Shown here: piece by piece, positions 23,403 through 35,520 of the stretch
Layout of the letters: every line of letters begins with the position of its first letter
Numbering within the stretch: position 1 is the stretch's first letter
NCBI GenBank assembly: GCA_025558095.1
Contig: JAIVFI010000022.1
Location: 372,001-436,000 of the forward strand
Direction of reading: 5' to 3'
Length of the DNA stretch: 64,000 nt
DNA from: Hyaloraphidium curvatum
Lineage: Eukaryota; Monoblepharomycota; Hyaloraphidiomycetes; Hyaloraphidiales; Hyaloraphidiaceae
The notes under the pieces: model-generated
Seen by the model: only the letters and a program-made list of their open reading frames with translations
The model's database searches: none
Told to the model about the DNA's origin: nothing
Translations under genes and position numbers: made by a program

Positions 23403-25067
23403 TCAGGAGGAGAGGAAGAACCTGGCCGGGATGGTCAGCAACGGGTAACGGAAAAGCGCGCTGGCGGCGGGCACCCACCACTTGTCGATGTTCTGGGAGG
23501 GATCGATCGGCGCCGGGGGCGAGTTGGTGGCCTGGTTCCGCGGATCAGTACCCGGTGGTGCGACCGATCCGACAAAGCTACCTTCGGCACCTTCTTCGCC
23601 TCCTCGCTGTCAGGGCCCACAGTGTAGGGGCTGTTGGGCGCGGCCGCGTTCGCCCTGAAGCAGCGTGAGGAAACCGACGCGAAATACAAACGCGTCACCT
23701 ACACTTTGATGTCGTAGGCGTCCGCCTTGGGAGGGATCTTGCCCGTGATGAGGCGCTGCCAAGCCTCCTCGCATTCGTGGATCACTTCCATGGCGTACTT
23801 CTTGTTCTTGGCCTCGCCGCTGAAGGCAAACTGGTTCTCCGGCTTGCCGTCCGGGATCTGCAGGCCCCCGTCAGGATCACATCACAAACAGCCGAAAAAT
23901 GAGAGCATACCTTGTAGATCCTGAACGGGACACGGGCATGAGAATCCGACCGTCATGGCGCGCCAAGCAAGCTAGTCCCACCTGAACCACTCGTTGGTCG
24001 CCCTCAGAAGGCCCGGAAGGTGTTTCTCCACGTCCTCAATGTCTGGACGGCCATCAGAACCGCTGAAGCCACCCAAAAGCAGGCAGCTTCAACGCACCGT
24101 TCAGCTTCGAGGCCAGCGGGTCGTTGACATCGATGGTGATGACCTTCCAGTCCGTCTCCCCCTCGTCAAGAAGAGCCATGGTTCCCAGGACCTTGACCTG
24201 CTTGACCTGCCCAACAGTAGCCACCTTCTCACCAATCTCGAGGATGTCAAGGGGATCATTGTCTCCGCGAGCCTTCGTGTCGGGGTGGATCGAAGTGGGG
24301 TCCTCCCACGTCTGGCACCGACGGCCGCGTTAGCTCCCTCTGCCAAAGGCACTGTTCCTGCCAAACCTGGGGGAAGGCGCCGTCTTCGGAGCGCAGGTCA
24401 GTCGTCGAAAGAAAAAGGTTCCCAACAACACCCACAGTTCCAGATGTAGCCGTGGTGGGGGAAGCAGTTGCGAACGTATCGCAGCTTGCCCTTCTTCACA
24501 TCCTGCTTGATGGGGTTGAAGGCCTCGTCCTTCGAGATCTTTTGCGACCCATCAGCGGTTATCCCAGCAGCAGCAAAACAGCAGACTCGCTTCGAGCTTG
24601 GCATTCGTCCACCTCGGAACTTGGATCACACCGCAAGTTAAGCGAGGCCAGCACATGTTGGTGCCACCCACTTTCGATGACGACATTCAGAATGGTCTTC
24701 TCCGGGTTGGCATAGAGCGGGATGTCGTGGAAGGGAGAGACGACCTTCCCGGTCGAGTCCTCTGCGGCACGCACGCTTCCTTCCAGTCCACCGGGAAATG
24801 CCGACGTCCGCAGGGCCCACCAAAGTAGACACGGTAGTCCGTGGTGTTGGCGGCTCCGACGGGGCGAGTTTTGTATGCCATCGTGGAATTCAAGCGGGAA
24901 GGAGCGGCCGAGAGCTGGCTGGAAAGACTGGCGAGGCGCGATTGGGCCGACACCGTGGCAGACGGGGCTCGGAGGAAAGCTCTCTCTGTTGAAAGCTGTG
25001 AGGCGGGGGACCTGGGAGCCGGGATAAAATTCATCTCACTTGCTGCCGCGAGTCCAGCACTGTGCAT
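23403..25067 (-). CDS. PPA1: Soluble inorganic pyrophosphatase, probably organelle-targeted
   Basis: Type I eukaryotic pyrophosphatase. Exons worked out include 25067-24821, 24761-24672, 24619-24591, 24538-24436, 24383-24367 (17 nt), then from 24311 on; the last exons continue past KADAYDIK through [15 protein letters not shown] to [15 protein letters not shown] and the TGA at 23403. The signature [11 protein letters not shown] and the [25 protein letters not shown] and [16 protein letters not shown] blocks are clear. The intron 24590-24539 is GC-AG. An ATG at 24881 would give a cytosolic form; the frame extends upstream to ATG 25067 with about 62 Ser/Ala/Arg-rich residues, resembling a transit peptide. 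The C-terminus ends in an unusual hydrophobic stretch ([16 protein letters not shown]). Confidence 0.9.
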
Positions 25068-25214
25068 CCCGCGTACCTCAGAGGCCGCGGCAATGATGCA
25101 AGCTGTGGACGCCACGAACAGACCCGACCATTCCCGATCAAAGATCAAAGGGTTTCGTGCAGACTTGTAGTGGCTCTGGCCGTCGCGATGGTGACCTAAA
25201 AAGCGGCCATCGCG

Positions 25215-27653
25215 ATGGTAGACACGGCCACCTTGAAGGACTTGGCCCGTCGGGACCTGGTTGCGGCTCTGGACTCGGTGCGAAACGCGTCCCCACGCGT
25301 GCCGAGTCCCTGACGATCGCCGGGTCTCAGGTCCCAGGCCCGAAAGCGCTGCTGATCGATCCGGAACTGAGCGGACCGCTGTCTCTGATCGCGGAATTCT
25401 CGCTCCTCAAGGCATGTGCGAAATGCTGCGTGGGGCCTTTCGGGTGATCGAACGGTCTTTCGACCCCAGGAGCACGGAGTTCAGAAGATTTACTTCTTGC
25501 AGACCTTGGCTGTCGATGCGGATGCACCTGCCGTGTTTTATCTGTGTCGTCCGAGGATCGACCACACGAGGACTGTGGCTAGTGAGGAGACTGAACCGGG
25601 AGCAGGGCCAGTGTGTTTAGCTTTCGCTTTCTGGGCCAGGTCAAGTTCGCAATACGTCCTCGGGAGGGAGGAAAGCTCAGCACCACCTCTACTTTGTGCC
25701 TCAACGGACCAGCGCCTGCGTCCGCGAGCTCGAGGAGCAGGGGGTGTTCGGCGACGTCGTCATTGGCGACTACAACCTCGACCTCGTCCCTCTGGAGCGC
25801 GATGTGCTTTCGCTCGAGGCCGGCAACAGCTTTCGCGATCTTTATTTGGTTGGTTGCGACGGCGTTGTGGCTTCAGACGGCTCAATCTCTGGTTGCAGGA
25901 CGGCGACACCTCTTGTGTGTATCAGCTTGCTAAGAGCATCCTGAAGCTCGAAGCGATTTACGGCGAGATCCCGCGCGTCCTTGGGAAGGGCGAACATGCC
26001 AGGGTAAGGCACTGGTATCAGGTGGCTGGGACCACGTTGGGACGTGATGCCGGCTTCGCAGGCTCTTGTGGACATCCTGCAGCATTCCCGCGCCGCATTT
26101 GCTGGCAGCCCAGAGGCGGGGTCGGGATCGACAGGACCATCGCCGTTCGATGCCATGCTGGTCTTTGATCGAGGCGTGGATTTGGTCACCCCGCTGAGTA
26201 CACAGCTCACGTACGAGGGGCTCATCGAGGAGACTTTTGGCATCAATGCCAGTGCGTCTTTGACGAAGAGTGCGACCCATCGTTGCTTTGTGTGTAACCC
26301 TGCCTTTCAGCGTTTGTTGAGGTCGATGGAGCTTTGGTGGGGTCATCGGCACCCTCTGGATCGACCCACGCTGCGAAAACCCGCAAAGTGCCGCTCAGCT
26401 CGTCGGATCCGCTGTTCTCCCAGCTGCGTGACATGAACTTCGCCGTCGTGGGTTCAACGCTGAGCCAGATAGCCCGACGGATCCACAACAACTACGAGGA
26501 TCGGCATGCTGCAAAGACCATGTCCGAAGTGCGGGACTTCGTTGGTCGCCTTGGTCCCTTGCAGGCCGAGCACCAGTCGCTTCGCTTGCGTACGTTTGCT
26601 GTGACGTGGCTCGTTCGGTCCATTGCCGTAACGCTACCTGCTTGCAGACACCAGCGTAGCGGAGGAGATAGCAAAGACCACTCGGTCCCCGGATTTCAAT
26701 GGCGCCCTTGAAATCCAACAGAGTGAGATTGCGAAGCCGCCTCTGAAGAAGTGCTGGCGCTCACGATCTCTTGATATCCAGATCTGGTAGCAGGCGTGGT
26801 GGCCACCGAGCAGATCGACTACCTCGAGCAGCTGATAGATCGCGACGCTCCGGTCGAAGGCGTTCTCCGTCTACTGGCCCTGATGTCGCAGGTGCAGAGC
26901 GCGCTGAAGCAAAAGACATACGACCACTTGCGGACGGAGCTGGTTCAGGTGTGCTGTGCCGACAGCCTAGAGTTGGACTTACCGACAACTCGTTTTGCCC
27001 AGACGTACGGTTTCAAGCACATTGTCACCCTGCAAAACATGGAACGCTCGTCTCTGCTTCGCCGGGGAGACGTTCCCGGGCAACCGGCTTACTCGTCAGC
27101 GCTGCGTAAGGCGTTGCGACTCGTCGTTGACGATGTCAACGAACAAACCCCAAACGACATATCGTACGTCTACTCCGGTTTTGCACCCATAATTGTTAGG
27201 CTGGTGGAAAGCGCTTTCCGACAACAAGATACCCCGGGCAGCAAGGGAAGCGCAGCGGCACGCTCAGCTCCCACGTGGCGTGGACTGGACGACACACTGA
27301 AACTCGTCGGCGGTGGAGCACCGTTCGAACGCGATTTCCGGGGAGCAAAGCCGGCTGTATCTGCAGGCTCAGGTGCTTGATTGCCCGGTGCTTCCACGTG
27401 GGCGGCATTCTCATCGATGCTCCGGGCGGAAGCAGATCGCACGCGCGTCGTCCTCGTTGTCTTTGTCGGCGGCTGCACCTACACGGAAATCTCCGCCCTC
27501 CGATTCCTCAGCCAACAGTCTGCTGGTATGTGCTTCCCGACCGTCGCCTCCTGCGCCTGACGCCGGCCACGTGCCCAAGGCGCACGAACCTTCCTCGTCG
27601 TCACAACCGATATCGTTAGCGCACCCCGGCTTCTGCGCTCCATGATGCTGTAG
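25215..27653 (+). CDS. VPS33: Vacuolar sorting protein VPS33 (Sec1/Munc18 family)
   Basis: SM-family subunit of the HOPS/CORVET tethering complexes, chaperoning SNARE assembly at endosomes and vacuoles. Multi-exon between the ATG at 25215 ([19 protein letters not shown]) and the TAG at 27651-27653. Hallmarks in order: [31 protein letters not shown], the [20 protein letters not shown] block, [79 protein letters not shown], and the final [19 protein letters not shown]. This is the VPS33A-like arrangement. Stop codons of VPS33 and the convergent DnaJ gene are 19 bp apart. Confidence 0.92.
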
Positions 27654-27672
27654 ATTTGCTATGTACGCCCAT

Positions 27673-28491
27673 TCAAGAGGAGCGTAGAGCATAGAGGACC
27701 AGCATGAATGTCGTGAGGACGCCGGCAAAGTGCACGATTTGCGGCAGCGTGTAGGTCTCGGGAGCAGCAGATGGCGGCTTCTTGGCCGTTCGCGTGCCTC
27801 GTTCCTTCCGCGGCGCCGTGCTATTGGTGTCCGCTTCTCCATAGTGCGACTCGTAGTGTGCTTCGTGGTTGAACCCTCCTGTGGACCGTCCCCTGAAGGA
27901 GCCTCGGTGCCCGATCCTAAGGAAATGTCCGCCGAACCGGCACGTCCAACGTACCCGTGGTATGCCTCGCCTCGTGATTGCGGATCGTGTCATGCTGCCG
28001 GAAGTGCCGCGACGCGGCGGGCCGTCGGGGCCCGTAGCCCGTAGAGCGGGAGCCGGTATGGTGCGACGTGTCGCGGTGTACATGACCATGTGGAAGGCTC
28101 AGATCGTACTCCCTCCTCTTGCGATCGTCTGAGAGGATCTTGGAGCGGGACGTCGATGAGGTCCGCGCTTTCCAGGAGCCTCATTCCAGGGCACCTCGTA
28201 GGCCTCGCTTATCTTCACAAACTCCTTGTGCGCGTCCGCGTTCCCCGGGTTGCGATCCGGATGGTGCTTCTTCGAAAGCTCGTAGAAGGCGTGCTTGATC
28301 TGCCCACGAGAACGTTGGCATGTACTAGGACAGATTCCGGGAGGGCCAGCCTGCACCTCTTTCCGGTCGGCCCTGTGGCCCACTCCGAGCGCATCGTAGT
28401 GCGACCGGTGTCTGGCACGTTGGGGAGCAGAAACAGAGAAGAAACGCTGCAGGTAGAGCCGCGTGAACGCCGCGGAATGTCGACAGGACAT
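27673..28491 (-). CDS. J-domain protein with mitochondrial-type presequence and C-terminal TM
   Basis: Hsp70 co-chaperone of the small organellar DnaJ class (DNAJC4-like by layout only). Exons 28491-28357, 28299-28195, then from 28138. The N-terminus (MSCRHSAAFTRLYLQRFFS...) is basic and amphipathic, like a mitochondrial presequence. The J domain follows at once: HYDALGV, KEIKHAFYELSKKHHPDRNP with the HPD loop, then SEAYEILSDDRKRREYD. No Gly/Phe or zinc region. The C-terminus carries a single hydrophobic segment (IVHFAGVLTTFMLVLYAL), suggesting a tail anchor. A frame change near 27920-27960 needs one more short intron that I could not place with certainty. Confidence 0.75.
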
Positions 28492-28651
28492 GAAATCGGG
28501 CTGCGGAGGTCGGCGCGGCGTCCGATCGCGCGCAGCCAACGCGCAGCTCACGCGCAGCTCCGCGGCTCCGCAACGCAGCAGCTCTTGCTTGCTTTGTCCT
28601 GCCCCCAAAGCTGTCGGGGCAAGCCTCCTCTGTTTCCGCCACCATCCGACG

Positions 28652-29267
28652 ATGTACATTCCCGTTCAGTCGCTCTCCGAGGTGAAGAGGTGGCCCTCAT
28701 GCCGGCGTGGGCTGGCTGGCACAGGACTCACTCCCTCGCAGCCTCAAGACCGGGCCGACGGCGCCGAGGAAGTGCCAAAAGTGCCATTCGACGAAGCATT
28801 TCACGTACCAATGCACGCACAAGGCCCCCGTCTACGTGAGCAGGCCGTCGAGGACGCAGCTGCTTTCCAAGGGTCCCGGAAAGAGCGGTGCGACGGCATC
28901 GCCCGTGCCAGAGGCGGTGGACACGCGCGGTCTAGCCGACCAGCTTCTGAAGGAAAAGGAGAGGAAGCGCAAGGCGTCCTCCGAATCGGACTCTTCGGAC
29001 ACGGACTCCAGCTCCACATCGTCGACCAGCTCCAGCTCTTCTAGCACATCAAGCTCCGGGACGTCGTCGACGTCGGACAGTAGCTCGTCCAGCAGTGGAA
29101 GCGACTCGGATACGTCGTCGAGCTCTGGTAGCTCTCGCGCCTCAAAGGGACGGGCACGACGGAGAAGGCGGGACAGTTCCTCGAGCTCGAGCTCCTCCGG
29201 GGACAGGTCTCGCAAGCGGCAACGGAAAAGCCGATCTTCCTCCTCCTCCTCCTCATCCTCGGGATGA
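28652..29267 (+). CDS. ZCCHC10: ZCCHC10-like zinc-knuckle protein
   Basis: Exons 28652-28689 and 28742-29267 (phase-2 intron) give 187 residues. A single CCHC knuckle (CQKCHSTKHFTYQC, spacing CX2CX3HX4C) is followed by the ZCCHC10-type VYVSRPSRTQLL segment, a short Lys-rich helix, and a very long Ser-rich, Asp/Arg-dotted tail (about 28980-29265) typical of nuclear RNA-processing proteins. Function in the family is poorly known. The serine tract is low complexity, so its exact length should be treated with caution. Confidence 0.8.
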
Positions 29268-29318
29268 TGCGGTTCCAGTCTCTACTGTGGCATCAAAGCT
29301 GAAATGTACATGGTGTCC

Positions 29319-30374
<1,056 letters not shown>

Positions 30375-30611
30375 GGTTCCTCAGTGCTGTGGTCCGGCGA
30401 TGCGTTCGCAGCAGGAGTCCACGAGCAGAGGCACGAGCAAAGAGTCCCAAAGTGAGCCGGAAGTCAGCAGTCAATCGACACGGACACCTGCCACGCCGGG
30501 AAGTCTGGTGAGGCGAATGAGTGCTGGAAAGGGCGGACGCAATTTTTGGCAGGGGCTGCCAACCCCAGCCCATTGGCCACACTTGGCACGCGCAACCCCC
30601 CAGACGCCGCG

Positions 30612-31372
30612 ATGGGGGGAAGCAGCGGCGGCGGCGACGCGGACGAGATCATCGACAAGGTGCCGATTGCATCGTGCCGGAGAGGCGTGGACTCTGGGAC
30701 ATCTCGGGCTAACGGGACGCTGCCCTCCGACACTGTCCCCGCTTCGTGACTACCTACGCGATTGGTTCTGCCGCGCTCCCGGACGGCTCGGCTCCATTGC
30801 ATCGCTTGCTCAGACCATCTTCGAGCAAGTGGGTGTGGATGCGGAGCGCGGCGCGGCGCCCTGTCTGACGGAGGCTGCAGCTACTCGAGATGGACGAGGA
30901 TGACGAGGACCGCGAGTTCAGCCGCTCTATCGTCGTCAATTATTTCGAGCAGGCCACGCAGACGTTCGACAAGATGGTCGCGGCACTGTCGGTTGTCGCG
31001 CCGGCGGGCATCCGGGCACCGCCGATCTCACCGTCCCCGTCCAGAGACGAGAAGGACCTGCCGCAACTGTCGAAACTGGGTCATTTCTTGAAGGGGAGCT
31101 CGGCGGCTCTGGGCTTGCAGAAGGTCAAGTCCTCGTGTGAGAAGATCCAGCACTACGGGAACTTGAGGTCGGAGGATGGGAAGGACGAGATATCGGAAGC
31201 GGACGCGGTGGACCTGATCAAGAAACTGCTTGATCAGGCCAAGGGCGAGTACGAGGAGGTCAGTCGGTGCTTGCCCGGGCCTTGGCTCCCTCGCTCACCG
31301 CAGCATGAACCCGGGCAGGCGGAAGTGTGGCTGAAGGACTTTTACCACCTGGATGAGGATGGCGATTCGTAA
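30612..31372 (+). CDS. Histidine-containing phosphotransfer (HPt) protein, YPD1-like
   Basis: Shuttle of a multistep phosphorelay between a hybrid histidine kinase and response regulators. Exons 30612-30659, 30814-30828 (15 nt), 30881-31258, 31319-31372 join to 164 residues. The phospho-accepting histidine is in LGHFLKGSSAALGL (HxLKGSS), preceded by LEMDEDDEDREFSRSIVVNYFEQA, the helix pattern seen in fungal Ypd1. No kinase or receiver domain is fused to it. Divergent from RPS23 with 237 bp between start codons. Confidence 0.9.
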
Positions 31373-31811
31373 CGCCTCAGGCATGGGTTGTGGATCGGCT
31401 ACGGCATCCTCGGGGAGCATTCGTCTGTGGCGATATCGTGTGGCGGGATCTTTGGAAGGATACCGCGACCGTTGTAGACCCCGACCATCCGTGTAGTAGA
31501 CGTCTCTTGGTCCTGTCCTGGTAATGATCTCGATGCCTACAGCGCAGACGGGTATGCTGATGCCGATGTTGCGGGGGTGATCACTGAAGCCCGGGCGTCG
31601 GCGCGCCCACCCGCACGCGCCAATCATCCGAGCGACTCCCGAATCTCCAGCGCGCGGACGCCACGCCGATTCCGCGAATCCCGCGGCACTGCGGACCAGT
31701 GCGTTGCACTGGTCCGAGATTCACGTGAAGACGGTCAGCCAGCGGTCGGCGGACGGCGGCGCGACTCGGCAGGGCGACTCGTCCGCGCGGCGGCGGGCAG
31801 CGGATTCGGGG
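31373..31811. other. Gap between the HPt gene and CDT1
   Basis: About 440 bp between two co-oriented genes. I see no conserved coding segment on either strand. It must hold the HPt 3' end and the CDT1 promoter and leader. The only structure noticed is the perfect inverted repeat listed separately at 31692-31716. Confidence 0.6.
31692..31716. repeat. 11-bp perfect inverted repeat, 3-nt loop
   Basis: CGGACCAGTGC at 31692-31702 is followed by GTT and by its exact reverse complement at 31706-31716. It lies about 95 bp upstream of the CDT1 start codon, so it could be a dyad protein-binding site or an RNA hairpin in the leader. Confidence 0.7.
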
Positions 31812-33888
31812 ATGCAGACCTCCCTTCGCGCGTTCCTGCCCGTGCAAAAGGGCAGGGCAGCCGCTTCAAAACCGTCGCTAAAGGTACGCGCAGTCATTGT
31901 CCGGCGTATATTGTTCATGCCGACGTGCTGTCGCAGCGGAGCAGGGACTTCGTCGAGAACCAGCTTCACCCCCAGAACGAGGAAAACGACAGTCCGCGGA
32001 GAATCGTGCGTCCTCTTCGAGCTCTCGACTGCTTTGCTCCAGTAACCGACGTGATTGCGTTGGGCAGGCCTCTCCGCGCAAAAGGCCACGGGGCCAAAAG
32101 GACTCTCCCGCGGACGCTCTAGCTCGCAAGGCGCACGACCTCCTAAGGGAGACTGGGAAGCATCCAGCCTTTTTCACAGTCGACGGCGAGGATGTTGAGG
32201 ATTCTGCAGGAACCGCCCCCTTGGCGGGGTCGGAGAGCACGGTGGTTGAGGATCCGAGCCCTCCACTGTTGGTGGGCCCGGGCAGTCCGCCAGCCGCAGA
32301 CCTCCAAGAAGCGACACGTGATGCCATCTTGGAGTCCACAACGGAAGAGCAAGAGCCCATCAATGAACTTCCAAATGGCGGGACGCACTCCATCTCTGTA
32401 CTATCTCGCCCTTTGGACGACACCTCAACGAGCGATACTGTCGGAGAGGATGAATGGAACGAACCGTTTGTGTTGTGGAATGCGGTGCCGATGATTCCCT
32501 GGGATGTGACTGGGCGCTCCTCAGACCACCTCCTTCACCTACGCGGTCCGTCGTTCTTCCTATGGCTTCTGGACATGCTCTTCCCGCCTACCTGCGGCTT
32601 CAGTCCCGGACTACACTTCAGAAGCCGAGAGCACAGGCCTTACCACCCTCCTATGACCTGTTGCTGCGATTCTTCGCCGAGCTGGATCAAGTTGTTCGCC
32701 ACTGGCGATCACGGTCCCAGCCGTGCTTGCTTTCCAAATGCAAGAAGCACATCGAAAGCACCGTACGCCGGTCAGCAAACTCCTGTGGTGGTTTGGAGAA
32801 CGTTTCTGACGGAATCTGGCATCCACAGCACGTTCGAGATATGGCACCTGCAGCAGATTGCACATGTTTTCCCGGAGGCCTACATTTTCACAGCCCTGAA
32901 TCCCAACGGGAATTGGGAACGCGATCTGTCGCTTGTAGTGGCATTTAGGGACGACAGTCTCGATGCCGTGCAGACGGAACCGCTGCAAAACGTCGTCGCC
33001 TTTTTGGAACAGAGGCTTGGAACCTTCCATCAGCGTCTGCGAGCGTTCGCGCGCAGCACGGTACGACAGGCGCATGCGTAGGCTGAGGAGAAGCCAACCT
33101 TTCCCTAGCAGGCCGGTGCTCTTCCTGGTGACGATGCCCGCGACGCGGCGCAAGGCAGCGGTGTTGACGATGGTGCCCCGGAAATCCCACGGGCAACCAT
33201 TCCTTTGGCCAATCATTTCAAGGCCTCGTCGTCCGAACGGTCTCATGCACGGAAGGACCTTGCGCCGGATCCATCAGACGCTCAGGCTGCATTGCTACCT
33301 ATCAGCACACCGGAGGTGCCGGAGAAGCCGAGAGCAACGACATTGCTGGAACGCGTGGGTGTTGCCCAATCCCAAGCTGGGTGCCTGTAGTAATGCCCAA
33401 GACCGTTCACAGATCAGGCTTAAGGAACAGGAGAAGAAGGCCAAGATCCTCGCTTCCCGAGGTCCTGAACAGTCCAACTTGGGTGCCGCGGAGAGGGCAA
33501 TGAACAGCAGGATGCCGGAGGTGGCAAAGGCACTTTCTACGTTGGTGCTTGGTTTTCCTCGTCTGTGCAGTGACTCATTTCGCCTATAGCCTTTTCCACA
33601 TGCAGAAACGCACTGCTATGACCATGGCTGCCATCTCTGAGCACTTGACACGCAGTCTGAAGACACCACTGTCAACCGGTGAGCCAAGCAACGATTTTTT
33701 GCTTCCGCCTCTCATTGGATCACACCCTCTCAGTTGAAGCTTCAAATCATGTGATGCACCTCGCAGCCATGTGTCCCGAGTTTTGCACCATTGTGGATGG
33801 TGCATCGGGGAAACTTGTCAAGCTTCAACCAGGAACCAAACTTTCTCAGGTCATGGATGCTCTTGCCTGTAAAAGTGGAATCACTTAG
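31812..33888 (+). CDS. CDT1: DNA replication licensing factor CDT1
   Basis: Loads MCM2-7 on origins with ORC/CDC6. Multi-exon; exon 1 is 31812-31883 and exon 2 probably starts at 31945. The N-terminus (MQTSLRAFLPVQKGR) resembles a PCNA-interacting peptide, as in animal and plant CDT1. A long acidic/Ser/Pro linker is followed by the CDT1 core (LPPSYDLLLRFFAELDQVV; FEIWHLQQIAHVFPEAYIF; then DLSLVVAF). The C-terminal winged helix follows (SLLERV-like segment, RLKEQEKKAKILASRG, PEVAKALSTL, MCPEFCTIVDG...KLVKLQ). Stop TAG at 33886. The last exon is copied in the 133-bp tandem duplication just downstream. Some internal exon borders were not fixed. Confidence 0.82.
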
Positions 33889-34109
33889 TCTCTCATTGTA
33901 TGCTCATTCTGTTGCATTGGCCGAATTGATGCGAGTTGGCCTCTGTGCCTCTGGATTGCACCACCAACTTGCCAAGTCTCAGGTCATGGATGCTCTTGCC
34001 TGTAAAAGTGGAATCACTTAGTCTCTCATTGTATGCTCATTCTGTTGCATTGGCCGAATTGATGCGAGTTGGCCTCTGTGCCTCTGGATTGCACCACCAA
34101 CTTGCCAAG
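33844..34109 (+). repeat. 133-bp perfect tandem duplication over the CDT1 3' end
   Basis: Unit 1 is 33844-33976 and unit 2 is 33977-34109; the two read identically base for base by eye. Unit 1 contains the last 15 codons of CDT1 including the stop, so unit 2 is a copy of the exon end and 3' UTR. Because the stop is in unit 1, the protein is unaffected. Confidence 0.9.
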
Positions 34110-34385
34110 TGCATATATCTTTGTCGTGTGCTCTCTTTGCTCCACAAGGCAATTGCCACAGCAAATGCACGACAGGACAGCATGGAAAACAAAACGTGTG
34201 GAATGGCAAGCGCAGTAAACTGTGTGGCAAACTCACATTGATGGTCTGCAAGCTGGCAAGATTGCTTCTTGCCGCCCTGCTGGCATGCATGCTTCCCCAC
34301 TTGCAACCAGGAAAACGTGTAATACGGCCGAAGCCGCCCACAGATCGGAGAAAAGCAACTGCTGGTACTGAGTCAGGACGAGCAA
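34110..34385. other. AT-richer spacer downstream of CDT1
   Basis: About 275 bp with a base composition visibly richer in A/T than the gene regions. No coding pattern, repeat family or RNA gene was recognised. It ends where the LINE tail begins. Confidence 0.5.
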
Positions 34386-35520
34386 CAGTAGAATAGTATT
34401 GGTGACCCGGACCTGCCCCTGGCTTGGCCGCTGTTACACCATCAGTTTGCTGCTAGTTTGAAGTTTGTCGTCGTGCACCATCAGTTTGCTGCTAGTTTGA
34501 AGTTTGTCGTCGTGCATCTTTTTCATTTTCCCCATTTTCGGTCCTTCATGGACTTTGAGATGAAGCTGGCAATGGAGTTGAGGGCCTTCTCCTTCTGCCG
34601 CCTCACTTTGATCGTGGGCTCGAACTCCTTGATGCTAAGATCGAGAGCCCAGAGCCAGGTCTCCATGTTCGACTCGCGGCCCAGTGCTTACTTCCAGTCT
34701 GGTCTGCAGCTTCTGGCGCTGCTCTGCATTTGCTGAACAGTGGAACAGAAAATGTTGTTCGTCTCCAATGTGCTCAGGGTCATGTTTGCACATCCTCTGC
34801 TGCACCTCAAGTCCTTGGTGCCTGCCTGTCTCCACCTCCAGGTCGTGGGTAGAGCAGAGCAGCTTCTGGACGTCCCTCCGGTGCTTCTCCACCCGGATCA
34901 GGGACGGTGCAATGTGACCAAAGGTCATGTTGCACATCCTCCAGAAGTGCAGCTTGTCGTTGTCCTTGAGCTTTTGGGCTTTGATCTCCCTGAACTTGCC
35001 CTTCACAAGAGTCTCCACAGTCTCCTTGGCCCATGAAAAAGTGTCCTTCTCCCACATCTCCCTCCCCTCCTCTCCACCATAGTGTACAAGTAGTTCCCTC
35101 AGGAAGGCAGCCCAGTTCCAGGACCCCTTCAATGCCTCGATCTTGAGCTCTTTGTAAAGTAGGTACAGCGCAGGATCCGCTGTTTTGATGCGCATGAGGA
35201 ACTTGAGTGCCGACTCGTGGTCATGAACTGCAAGGGGGTACTGGCCAGTGATCGCATACAGACAGGCCAGGGAGGTAGACTTGGGCAGATGAGTGACGGC
35301 ACGAAGAGCCATGCATGTCACTTTGTCCCTGGTGCTTTCCCCGGCAAGGTACTCCTCCTTCGGCAGTACAGGAGCTTCACACGGTGAGGTATCCTCCTGG
35401 CCATCCACTCTGTTTTGCTGACGTTGATCTCCAGCCCGTTGGCACTGGCATATGCAGACAAAAGATCCAGCTGCATCTTGGCATCCTTCACTGTCTTCGA
35501 GATCAAAGTGGTGTTGTCTG
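34386..35520 (-). mobile_element. LINE-type retrotransposon, 3' half (interrupted copy)
   Basis: Minus-strand remnant of a non-LTR retrotransposon. From 5' to 3' it encodes the end of the reverse transcriptase palm (DNTTLISKTVKDAKMQL, LEINVSKTEWM), then the region shared with the copy at 51.7 kb (EEYLAGESTRDKVTCMALRA...; KHDPEHIGDEQHFLFHC, a C-terminal zinc-knuckle-like block). It ends in a tail matching that of the other copy. Relative to the 51.7-kb copy it lacks about 230 bp before PKEEYLAG. Its upstream part continues at 45085 on the far side of the copia insertion: joining the two sides at one copy of gtctg restores FADNTTLISK, the YxDD-equivalent motif. Confidence 0.85.
34437..34514. 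repeat. 39-bp tandem duplication in the LINE 3' region
   Basis: Two adjacent copies of a 39-bp unit starting CACCATCAGTTTGCTG, at 34437-34475 and 34476-34514. The LINE copy at 52.8 kb carries only one. It lies in the 3' UTR of the LINE, close to its tail. Confidence 0.85.

Noticed and set aside
34110-34385. Search for a non-coding RNA in the AT-rich spacer
   Set aside because: No convincing stem structure or conserved box was found by eye.
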